From contig JAJZMN010000136.1 in NCBI GenBank assembly GCA_021850345.1, positions 1 to 10,068 of the forward strand: a DNA stretch of 10,068 bases, written 5' to 3'. The notes below the pieces were generated by a model. That model was not told the origin of the DNA and did not search any database. It saw only the letters and a program-made list of their open reading frames with translations. The translations under genes were made by a program, and so were the position numbers. The stretch is from Actinomycetes bacterium. GTDB lineage: Bacteria; Actinomycetota; Acidimicrobiia; Acidimicrobiales; RAAP-2. This document shows, piece by piece, positions 1 through 5,156 of this stretch (its first letter is position 1; every line of letters starts with the position of its first letter).

Positions 1-149
1 GAGATCAAGATGATGGAGGAATTCACCATCACCAGGAGCGCTCCGAGGGTGGTGTTCGAGAGGGTGAGCCACTTGCCCTTGTAGCGGTCCCCCTCGGCAG
101 CCGCCGCCGCCGCTTGCCCTGCTCTGCTCGTCGCTCGACGTTCCAGCAT
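1..149 (-). CDS. MFS transporter, DHA2/EmrB-QacA type, N-terminal fragment
   Basis: Only the first 49 residues are in the window; the gene continues past the left edge. After a basic, alanine-rich cytoplasmic lead (LERRATSRAGQ followed by six alanines), the protein reads YKGKWLTLSNTTLGALLVM and then VNSSIILI. This is the characteristic start of the first membrane helix of actinobacterial DHA2-type (14-helix) drug:proton antiporters. By family, such proteins export drugs, dyes or other toxic compounds across the cytoplasmic membrane. I chose the ATG at 149-147, which has a GGGAG run about ten bases upstream; an in-frame ATG at 188-186 would add 13 residues but lacks a good ribosome binding site. 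The acetyltransferase gene lies upstream on the same strand, and the gap holds two operator-like repeats, so local repressor control is plausible. The substrate cannot be told from this fragment. Confidence 0.75.
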   Translation of the reverse strand, partial: MLERRATSRAGQAAAAAAEGDRYKGKWLTLSNTTLGALLVMVNSSIILI

Positions 150-211
150 GGTGGATTGGCTCCCGCTCCCTCGCTGCCGACTCCTCATGCCACGGGCGTC
201 GCCCGGCACAC

Positions 212-257
212 TGACGTTAACGTTAGCGGTAACTACTGATGACGTGAACGTCAGCGG
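212..257. promoter_or_regulatory. Paired operator-like repeat upstream of the MFS gene
   Basis: Two 18-nt copies, TGACGTTAACGTTAGCGG (212-229) and TGACGTGAACGTCAGCGG (240-257), match at 16 of 18 positions and start 28 bp apart. The second holds a perfect inverted repeat TGACGT-GA-ACGTCA, and the first a near-palindrome centred on GTTAAC. Palindromes of this size are typical operators of TetR- or MerR-type repressors of efflux genes. They lie in the 119-bp gap between the acetyltransferase stop and the MFS start, where the MFS promoter should be. No regulator gene is visible in the window, so the binding protein is unknown; it may lie beyond the left edge. Confidence 0.55.
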
Positions 258-268
258 CAGCTTCGCCT

Positions 269-787
269 TCAGTCGAGCCGGTAGATGGCCATGGGCCGGC
301 TGTGCGGTTCGGTGAGGACGGGGCGAACATCGAGGAGCTCGAACCGGTTCTTCTCGAGCACGCGGCGCGACGCCCGGTTCTCGGCCTCAGGGGCAATGAG
401 AAGATGCGCGCCCGGCACGTGCCGGCGGACCTCTGCCACGAGCCGGGCAATGAGCTCGGTGCCGACGCCGCGTCCCACGGCACGGCGCTCGCCGATGGCG
501 TAGTCGGCGCCGACGTCGTCTTCTTGGGCGCCGTAGGACGCAGCCTCCTGCGGGTAGTCCTTCCAGCGGTACCACTGGCACCACCCGATGCCGACGCCGC
601 CGAGCTCCACGATGCACATCACCGTCGGGCCCGCCGGGTCCCCGATCCGCCGCCGGTACTTTTCGACCTCTTTCTCGGGCGTCGACTCTCTGGTGAACCA
701 TCGGGCGACGTGAGGCGACCGCAACCAGCGCTCGACCATGGAGAGGTCGTCTGCGACCATCGGTCGGATGGTCACCGCCGGCGCCAT
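269..787 (-). CDS. GNAT N-acetyltransferase, AAC(6')-like
   Basis: The 172-residue protein has the layout of the AAC(6')/AacA4-like GNAT branch. It opens with IRPMVADDLSMVERWLRSPHV and an RWF element (residues 7-31), then VGIGWCQWYRWKDYP (65-79), matching the family's G-x-x-Q-x-Y-R-x-x-D-Y segment. The acetyl-CoA pyrophosphate loop is RAVGRGVGT (102-110), followed by APEAENRASRRVLEKNRFE (132-150), the conserved strand and helix near the C-terminus. Family members transfer an acetyl group from acetyl-CoA to an amine; some inactivate aminoglycosides, but others act on siderophore precursors or unknown amines, so resistance is not proven. The start is the ATG at 787-785; no strong ribosome binding site precedes it. 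The next gene on the strand encodes an MFS efflux-type protein, so the two may form a defence or self-resistance pair (inference). Confidence 0.82.
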   Translation of the reverse strand: MAPAVTIRPMVADDLSMVERWLRSPHVARWFTRESTPEKEVEKYRRRIGDPAGPTVMCIVELGGVGIGWCQWYRWKDYPQEAASYGAQEDDVGADYAIGERRAVGRGVGTELIARLVAEVRRHVPGAHLLIAPEAENRASRRVLEKNRFELLDVRPVLTEPHSRPMAIYRLD

Positions 788-900
788 CGCGGGTCAGCGT
801 AGCCCCAGCCCGGTGCCCCTTTTGGACTCGCCCGGGGACCATCGCCTCTTGCGCCGAGCGGGGCGTGCGAGGAAGGGTCGGTGGGGACAGAGGAGGTGCC
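788..900. other. Divergent intergenic region
   Basis: This 113-bp gap separates the minus-strand acetyltransferase from the plus-strand phosphoribosyltransferase-hydrolase gene and must hold promoters for both. Apart from the AGGAGG ribosome binding site near 889-894 just before the ATG at 901, I see no clear promoter hexamers, inverted repeat or terminator. Confidence 0.5.
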
Positions 901-2265
901 ATGACGTTCGCGGATCGCGTCGACGCCGGCCAGCGGCTCGCCACGAAGCTCGAGCACCTCCGAGGCGAGCCACTCGTGGTGCTGGGTCTTCCTCGGGGCG
1001 GCGTGCCGGTCGCCCTCCAAGTGGCCGTAGCGCTCGGTGCCCCACTCGACGTGATCGTCGTGCGGAAGCTCGGCGTCCCGTTCCAGCCGGAGCTCGGCAT
1101 GGGTGCAATCGGCGAGGGCGGAGTCCGCGTGCTGAACGACGAGGTCCTGCGCACGGCAGGCGTCTCCGAGGTCGAGGTCGAGGCGGTGGAGGCGCGAGAG
1201 CGGGCGGAGTTGGAGCGGCGGGCGAGACGCTTCCGGGGGGACCGCGCCCCCGTCCCGCTCGCCGGACGGACGGCCGTCATCATCGACGACGGCATCGCCA
1301 CCGGTTCCACCGCCCGGACGGCCTGCCAGGTCGCCCGCGCCCACGGTGCGGCGAAGGTGGTGCTCGCCGTGCCCGTCGCGCCACCGGGCTGGGAGCGTCG
1401 AATCGGATCGGATGCCGACGAGCTCGTCTGCCTTGCCACGCCGGACGCCTTCTTCGCGATCGGCCAGTTCTACGAGGACTTCTCGCAGACCACCGATGAA
1501 GAGGTGCTCAACTGCCTCGAGCGAGCTGATCGCAGCCCCCAGGCACTCGCGCGTTCGCGCGCCGGAAAGGTCGGGCCCGTCGGCAAGGACGACCCGCCCG
1601 GCGATCCCGCCATCCTTGACGAGACGGTCGAGGTTGAAGCGGGCGCGGTGCACCTGGGCGGCCAGCTTGCGCTCCCCGCGCACGCGGTCGGGATCGTGGT
1701 GTTCGCGCACGGGAGTGGCAGTAGCCGGCACAGCCCGCGCAACCGCTACGTCGCGACCGTCCTCAATGAGGCGGGGATCGCCACGCTCTTGTTCGATTTG
1801 CTGACCGTGGAAGAGGAGGTCGACCGCGCGAACGTCTTCGACATCCCCCTGCTCGCCCGGCGCCTCGTCGACGCCACCCGCTGGTTGCGTGCCCAGCCTG
1901 GCTGCACCGGGCTGCCCTTCGGGTACTTCGGGGCAAGCACCGGCGCGGGCGCAGCGCTATGGGCCGCCGCCGAACGTGACGTCGACGTGGCCGCGGTCGT
2001 TTCGCGCGGTGGGCGTCCCGATCTCGCCCGCCACCGGCTTCCGGACGTGACCGCGTCGACCCTCCTCATCGTTGGCGGGCTCGACGACGTGGTCCTCGAC
2101 CTCAACCGCGAGGCTCAGGCGCTCCTGCGTTGCGAGAACAGCCTCGTCGTCGTCCCCGGCGCGACGCACCTCTTCGAGGAGCCCGGCACGCTGGAGTCCG
2201 CGGCCGTAGCGGCTCGCGACTGGTTCACGACCCACCTTGGCGCACCGGTCCACCGGGCGGACTGA
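901..2265 (+). CDS. Phosphoribosyltransferase / alpha-beta hydrolase fusion protein
   Basis: The 454-residue protein joins two enzyme domains. Residues 1-215 are a type I phosphoribosyltransferase fold: LGLPRGGVPVA (28-38) and the PRPP-binding loop VIIDDGIATGST (126-137). Residues 235-454 are a dienelactone-hydrolase-like alpha/beta hydrolase: VFAHGSGSSRHSPRN (267-281) forms the oxyanion region, the nucleophile elbow is GASTG with Ser346, the acid is Asp395 or Asp396 in GGLDD, and the base is His423 in GATHLF. Both sets of catalytic residues look intact. Homologous one-domain and fused proteins are widespread in actinobacteria and proteobacteria, but the substrate is not established as far as I know. 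The ATG at 901 has an AGGAGG site seven bases upstream; a GTG at 865 would add 12 residues but is less likely. The TGA is followed after 3 bp by the capA remnant, suggesting a former operon. Confidence 0.88.
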   Translation: MTFADRVDAGQRLATKLEHLRGEPLVVLGLPRGGVPVALQVAVALGAPLDVIVVRKLGVPFQPELGMGAIGEGGVRVLNDEVLRTAGVSEVEVEAVEARERAELERRARRFRGDRAPVPLAGRTAVIIDDGIATGSTARTACQVARAHGAAKVVLAVPVAPPGWERRIGSDADELVCLATPDAFFAIGQFYEDFSQTTDEEVLNCLERADRSPQALARSRAGKVGPVGKDDPPGDPAILDETVEVEAGAVHLGGQLALPAHAVGIVVFAHGSGSSRHSPRNRYVATVLNEAGIATLLFDLLTVEEEVDRANVFDIPLLARRLVDATRWLRAQPGCTGLPFGYFGASTGAGAALWAAAERDVDVAAVVSRGGRPDLARHRLPDVTASTLLIVGGLDDVVLDLNREAQALLRCENSLVVVPGATHLFEEPGTLESAAVAARDWFTTHLGAPVHRAD

Positions 2266-2268
2266 GCA

Positions 2269-2558
2269 ATGACGCTCGCCCTCGCGGGCGACATGATGTT
2301 GGGGCGCAAGGTTGCCGGGCGCGTTGGGGCGTCGCGTTGCTCGACACGTTCCGCCATCTCGCCGACGCTGGAATCGCGTGCGTTGGCGCCGTACCTGACG
2401 AGGAAGGGGACCGGCGGCCGGTCGTGCTCGACTATTGGCACGCGCGGCTGGCTGACGACGGCACGGCAGCGTGGATCGGCCGGGCGCTTCCGGGATGCCT
2501 GCGCTCGCTCGGCACCGAGTTTTCCGAGCTGGGCGCCCGTCTCTTCATCGATCTCGGG
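2269..2558 (+). pseudogene. Decayed CapA-family (poly-gamma-glutamate synthesis-like) gene
   Basis: Three pieces of a CapA/PgsA-type protein lie in order but in different frames. Piece one (2269-2322) reads MTLALAGDMMLGRKVAGRV, the usual CapA start with its metal-binding GD-x-MLGR motif. Piece two (2325-2432), in a different frame, reads ALLDTFRHLADAGIACVGA and then a segment ending RRPVVLD, the family's part just after its conserved N-N-H motif. Piece three (about 2436-2558) resembles the family's C-terminus, ending LGTEFSELGARLFIDL, but its RFRDACA stretch (2485-2505) lies one frame away, implying two compensating indels. The N-N-H motif and most of the metallophosphatase-like domain are missing. 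A full gene would be roughly 1 kb; under 0.3 kb remains. It begins 3 bp after the hydrolase stop, so it was probably co-transcribed. Assignment rests on motif memory rather than an alignment. Confidence 0.6.
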
Positions 2559-2617
2559 ACTGCCGAAAAGCGATCGCCAGTGGTCGCCACGCAACACAAC
2601 ACACGAGAGGAGGCGCC

Positions 2618-3106
2618 ATGGCGCTGGAGCTGAGTGCGGTACCCATCGAGAAGGTCGACGACGTGAACGTCATCATCGGTCAGGCGCATTTCATCAAGAC
2701 CGTGGAGGACCTGCACGAGGCGATGTCGGGAGCCGGACCACACCTGCGGTTCGGCCTCGCGTTCTCCGAAGCGTCGGGTCCCTGCCTCATCCGGCGTTCA
2801 GGCAACGATGAGGCGCTGGTGGAGCTCGCGACGAGAAACGCCGAGTCGATCTCGGCTGGGCACGTCTTCGTCGTGTACCTGCGTGAAGGGTTCCCGATCA
2901 ACGTGCTCAACGCGATCAAGCACGTCCCGGAGGTCTGCACCATCTTCTGCGCGACGGCGAACCAGATCGAGGTGATCGTCGCGCAGACCGACTTCGGCCG
3001 TGCGGTGCTCGGCGTGATCGACGGCATGCCTCCTGCAGGCGTCGAGACGGCGGAGGACGAGGCGGAGCGTAAGACGCTGTTGCGGTCGATCGGCTACAAG
3101 CTCTGA
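2618..3106 (+). CDS. Adenosine-specific kinase family protein (COG1839/DUF355)
   Basis: The 162-residue protein matches this compact single-domain family along its whole length. Signature stretches are NVIIGQAHFIKTVEDLHEAM (near residues 16-35), FGLAFSEASGPCLIRRSGND (46-65), GHVFVVYL, FPINVLNAIKHVPEVCTIFC (91-110), ATANQIEVIVAQT and a C-terminal LLRSIGYKL. The family is best known from archaea and thermophiles and was named from structural work showing adenosine binding; its physiological role is weakly supported, so the kinase label should be used with care. The ATG at 2618 follows AGAGGAGG with good spacing. The gene lies directly behind the decayed capA gene and may now use that operon's promoter or one within the relic. 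It converges with the hypothetical gene on the minus strand. No truncation or frameshift is seen. Confidence 0.87.
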   Translation: MALELSAVPIEKVDDVNVIIGQAHFIKTVEDLHEAMSGAGPHLRFGLAFSEASGPCLIRRSGNDEALVELATRNAESISAGHVFVVYLREGFPINVLNAIKHVPEVCTIFCATANQIEVIVAQTDFGRAVLGVIDGMPPAGVETAEDEAERKTLLRSIGYKL

Positions 3107-3237
3107 TCCGAGCGCGACCGAGGTGGAGCGGAGGAGAGCCCGTCGCAGTACTCGCAGTCGTTGGTCATGAGACGTTGCATCGCTCTCACGGCGGGTCGTC
3201 GAAGACGGCGAACATGCGGGGGTGGGGCGTGCGGGCG
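3107..3237. other. Convergent intergenic region, no feature found
   Basis: This 131-bp gap lies between the stops of the plus-strand adenosine-specific kinase and the minus-strand hypothetical protein. The only fold noticed is a tiny CGTC-GAA-GACG hairpin at 3198-3208, too short and without a T-run, so no convincing terminator is present. Confidence 0.4.
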
Positions 3238-3741
3238 TCAGGCCGCGTCCGCGTCGACAAGACCGCGCACCGCTCGCAAGATCTCCTCGTCGGTCGCCAA
3301 GGCGTAGTCGTCGCTCAGCCACGCGCCGGCCAGTTCGCCTCGGACCCGTCGCAGTGACCCGTCGGGCCGGTACACGAGACGGTCCAAGAGCCCGTTGCGC
3401 ACGACCACGCCGAATGGCTCGGGATCCCAGCCTGCACTCGTCACGATCGTCCGGATCTCTTCGATGGAGAACGGTGAATCGGCCCAGAGGGGAAGCCATG
3501 TCATGACCTCTTCGGGCTTGCGCCCGCCGGCCAGGTAGCCCATCCGCGCTGTGTCCTCGGTGAGCACCCCGAGGACGTCGATCAGGCGTCCGTGCCAGCC
3601 CTTCTCCACCTTCAGCTCGTCGGCGACTCCGGGCCGCACGGCCCCATTGGCCGCCACGTGGTGCGCGAGCGCGTACGCGAGCTCCTCGAGGGTCGGCTGC
3701 GACCACTTGTGGCCGGCCGTCGTCACATCGGTCCCTTGCAT
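3238..3741 (-). CDS. Hypothetical protein, 167 residues
   Basis: I do not recognise this protein. It is predicted soluble: no signal peptide or membrane segment is visible. The N-terminal part is helical in character (LEELAYALAHHVAANGAVRP, residues 18-37). A middle part contains GWHGRLIDVLGVLTEDTARM (48-67) and a proline/tryptophan-rich stretch TWLPLWADSPFSIEEIRTI (81-99). The C-terminal half carries LVYRPDGSLRRVRGELAGAW (122-141) and ends in an acidic helix. The ATG at 3741-3739 has an excellent AAGGAGGAG ribosome binding site seven bases upstream, and codon use is typical of the neighbourhood, so it is likely a real gene. A perfect 16-bp palindrome lies 31 bp upstream of its start. Its stop faces that of the adenosine-specific kinase. 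A DNA-binding role is possible from the helical N-terminus, but that is a guess. Confidence 0.65.
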   Translation of the reverse strand: MQGTDVTTAGHKWSQPTLEELAYALAHHVAANGAVRPGVADELKVEKGWHGRLIDVLGVLTEDTARMGYLAGGRKPEEVMTWLPLWADSPFSIEEIRTIVTSAGWDPEPFGVVVRNGLLDRLVYRPDGSLRRVRGELAGAWLSDDYALATDEEILRAVRGLVDADAA

Positions 3742-3772
3742 GGCGCTCCTCCTTCCCGGGGCGTCATGCCGA

Positions 3773-3788
3773 CTGTCGCGCGCGACAG
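3773..3788. promoter_or_regulatory. Perfect 16-bp palindrome, possible operator
   Basis: CTGTCGCGCGCGACAG is identical to its own reverse complement. It lies 31 bp upstream of the start codon of the 167-residue hypothetical gene, where a promoter or operator would be. CpG-rich palindromes occur by chance in GC-rich DNA, but 16 perfect bases is longer than usual. No binding protein can be assigned. Confidence 0.35.
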
Positions 3789-3884
3789 CTCGCAGAGTTC
3801 GCCCACGCAGACAACCTGACCTTCCCAGCCATCGACTGGAAAGGGACCTACGTCACATTCGCGGGCGGTGGGACGAGCGAAGCG

Positions 3885-4064
3885 CTAGCGGTCGTCGCGC
3901 GCGCCGACGAGCCGCCGCAACCATCCACCGCGCTCGGAGGACGCCTCCTCCTTGCAGCGGCAACGTTGCGACTTGGGCACGTGGGCGAGCACTTGTTCCA
4001 CGTGGGCCCCGCACCCCTTCCAGGACGGGCGGCCACATTTACGGCAGGTCACAGCTCGGCACAT
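3885..4064 (-). CDS. Small cysteine-rich zinc-ribbon-like protein
   Basis: This 59-residue protein begins MCRAVTCRKCGRPSWKGCGA and continues HVEQVLAHVP, then KSQRCRCKEE. Probable metal ligands are Cys7, Cys10, Cys18, His21, Cys35 and Cys37, besides Cys2. I recall similar short proteins (MCR-x-V-T-C-x-x-C-G with W-x-GCG-x-HV) from many actinobacteria, with no assigned function. The ATG at 4064-4062 has no ordinary ribosome binding site. It lies exactly seven bases after TACCCT (4077-4072 on this strand), the arrangement expected for a leaderless actinobacterial transcript. That -10-like hexamer lies inside the ATACCC-N4-GGGTAT operator, so the CsoR/CstR-type protein encoded divergently probably represses it directly. 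An upstream in-frame ATG at 4136 lacks a ribosome binding site and would give an unconserved lead. A role in metal or thiol handling is inferred from context. Confidence 0.7.
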   Translation of the reverse strand: MCRAVTCRKCGRPSWKGCGAHVEQVLAHVPKSQRCRCKEEASSERGGWLRRLVGARDDR

Positions 4065-4076
4065 ACCCCGTAGGGT
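4048..4076 (+). promoter_or_regulatory. Probable promoter of the CsoR/CstR-family gene
   Basis: A -35-like GTCACA (4048-4053; four of six bases match TTGACA) is followed after 17 bp by a -10-like TAGGGT (4071-4076) inside the operator. Transcription would start near 4083, giving a leader of about 65 nt before the GTG at 4148. Prediction from spacing and sequence only. Confidence 0.4.
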
Positions 4077-4078
4077 AT
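4063..4078. promoter_or_regulatory. CsoR/CstR-type operator in divergent promoter
   Basis: ATACCCCGTAGGGTAT is a perfect 6-4-6 inverted repeat (ATACCC...GGGTAT), the G-tract/C-tract form typical of CsoR/CstR/RcnR-family sites. It overlaps -10-like hexamers on both strands: TAGGGT (4071-4076) reading toward the repressor gene and TACCCT (4077-4072) reading toward the cysteine-rich gene. Binding here would block both promoters and give autoregulation. The same site, with two spacer bases changed, recurs at 6041-6056. Confidence 0.75.
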
Positions 4079-4083
4079 CATGG

Positions 4084-4103
4084 GTCGCGTCGCGTCGCGT
4101 CGA
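4084..4103. repeat. GTCGC pentanucleotide microrepeat
   Basis: Three exact GTCGC units followed by GTCGA lie in the untranslated leader between the operator and the repressor's ribosome binding site. A role is not evident; slippage here could alter leader length. Confidence 0.6.
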
Positions 4104-4147
4104 GTCCGCGGCGACTGCCGACCAGGGGCTCGGCAAAGGAGGTAGAG

Positions 4148-4417
4148 GTGGAACTACCCGACGAGGTGGTGAAGGACGTCCGCCGCCGGCTGCACCGGGC
4201 GGCAGGGCAGCTCGGCGCGGTGGACCGGATGCTTGCCGAAGGGTGCGAGTGCCGGGACATCGTGATGCAGCTCTCGGCCGCGACCAAGGCGCTCGAGCAA
4301 GTCGGGTTCAAGATCCTCGCCGCGGGCCTGACCTACTGCGTGGAGCACCCCGAGGAGGCCGCCGAGCAGGGTTACGCCCTCGAAGAGGTGCAACGGATGT
4401 TCATGCGGTTGGCTTGA
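4148..4417 (+). CDS. CsoR/CstR-family (DUF156) transcriptional repressor
   Basis: The 89-residue all-helical protein matches the family throughout: RRRLHRAAGQLGAVDRMLAE (12-31), CECRDIVMQLSAATKALEQV (33-52) and LAAGLTYCVEHPEEAAEQGY (57-76). Family members are tetrameric repressors whose first helices bind G-tract operators and which release DNA when a conserved cysteine pair binds metal or is modified. Here Cys35 and Cys64 occupy the two conserved positions, with an extra Cys33. The histidine four residues before the second cysteine in copper-sensing CsoR is Gly60 here, as expected for a CstR-like thiol/persulfide sensor rather than a Cu(I) sensor (inference). The GTG at 4148 follows AAAGGAGG with five-base spacing. 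A matching operator sits in its own promoter, and another precedes the thioredoxin operon. It converges with the PIG-L gene, with a single base between the stop codons. Confidence 0.9.
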   Translation: MELPDEVVKDVRRRLHRAAGQLGAVDRMLAEGCECRDIVMQLSAATKALEQVGFKILAAGLTYCVEHPEEAAEQGYALEEVQRMFMRLA

Positions 4418-4436
4418 CTCATGCGGTTGGCGTGAC
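4401..4436. repeat. 18-bp tandem duplication at convergent gene ends
   Basis: TCATGCGGTTGGCTTGAC (4401-4418) is followed directly by TCATGCGGTTGGCGTGAC (4419-4436), 17 of 18 bases identical. The first copy encodes the repressor's last residues (FMRLA) and stop; the second, read on the other strand, encodes the PIG-L tail VTPTA and stop. Each copy thus provides one of the two convergent stop codons. Confidence 0.85.
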
Positions 4437-5156
4437 GGGGCGCCGAAGGTGCCGGTTTCCCTGAGCTTGGCGGGGAGGCGGCCGGAGCCAGCGCAGCCAC
4501 TCGGCATCGCCCAAGAGCGAGAGCCGTCGCTCGAGGACCGGGTTGTCGACGCACTGGCTGACGTGGCAGGCGACGGCCCGTGCCTGCGGCTCTCGGTCCA
4601 CCTGCAAGACGACGTCGATCTCCTCCGGAGGGCGGCCGACGAACCTGGTTCCGAATTCCTCGTTGAGCGACTCCGCCACCCTGTGAGGGATCGCCCACGC
4701 GAGCGCGGGAAGAGCGGGGGCGCCCGCCATGGCCGCCTCGGTCGCGCGGCAGTGGTCGGGATGACCCGTCACGCCGCCTTCGTCGAAGACGAGCAAGACG
4801 TCGGCTTCCACCTCTTGGGCGAGGCGCGTGACCTCGGCGGCCAGATCGTCAAGCGACTCTGATGCCAGCGCGCCGTCAGGGTGGTCGAGCAGCTGGACCC
4901 GGCTGACGCCCAGCGCGTCCGCAGCGCAGGTGAGCTCGGCGCGCCGGACCTCGCCCAGCGCGACTTCGAGCTGGGCGTCTCCTGCACCGAGGGTGGACGC
5001 CTCCCCGCAGGTGAAGCAGAGCACGGCGACCTTGGCGCCCTCGGCCGCGAAACGGTCAAGAACGGCTCCCAGACCGAAGCTCTCGTCGTCAGGATGCGCG
5101 CAGACGGCGAGCACGGACCTGACTGGTGGCAGGTGCTGACTGCCCGTCAGGTTCAT
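4419..5156 (-). CDS. PIG-L/LmbE-family zinc-dependent deacetylase
   Basis: The 245-residue protein carries the family hallmarks: the metal-binding loop AHPDDES (residues 20-26, with His21 and Asp24 as likely zinc ligands and Asp23 as likely base), TCGEAST (49-55), RRAEL plus LLDHPDGAL (71-97), and GGVTGHPDHC (127-136), with a further zinc-binding histidine in HPDH. Relatives remove acetyl groups from N-acetylglucosamine-type substrates; MshB and Mca act in mycothiol metabolism and BshB in bacillithiol synthesis. Length and layout fit the family, but the substrate cannot be assigned. The ATG at 5156 shares its A with the TGA of the upstream DUF302 gene (TGATG), pointing to translational coupling; a TTG at 5159 is an alternative. 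It is the third gene of the thioredoxin-DUF302 operon. That setting and the CstR-like repressor suggest low-molecular-weight thiol chemistry (inference). The C-terminal few residues come from a tandem duplication. Confidence 0.87.
   Translation of the reverse strand: MNLTGSQHLPPVRSVLAVCAHPDDESFGLGAVLDRFAAEGAKVAVLCFTCGEASTLGAGDAQLEVALGEVRRAELTCAADALGVSRVQLLDHPDGALASESLDDLAAEVTRLAQEVEADVLLVFDEGGVTGHPDHCRATEAAMAGAPALPALAWAIPHRVAESLNEEFGTRFVGRPPEEIDVVLQVDREPQARAVACHVSQCVDNPVLERRLSLLGDAEWLRWLRPPPRQAQGNRHLRRPVTPTA

Noticed and set aside
772..1731. Long minus-strand open frame opposite the phosphoribosyltransferase-hydrolase gene
   Set aside because: It is antisense to a well-supported two-domain enzyme, overlaps the acetyltransferase start, and its composition has no recognisable motifs; such shadows are expected at this GC content.
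3094..3189. Short minus-strand frame of 31 codons containing C-x-x-C (NDCEYCDGL)
   Set aside because: It has no convincing ribosome binding site and its end overlaps the 3' end of the adenosine-specific kinase gene; too short to support without homologues.
2798..3706. Minus-strand open frame of about 300 codons
   Set aside because: It spans the antisense of the adenosine-specific kinase and a shifted frame of the hypothetical gene, and is strongly arginine-rich with no family resemblance.
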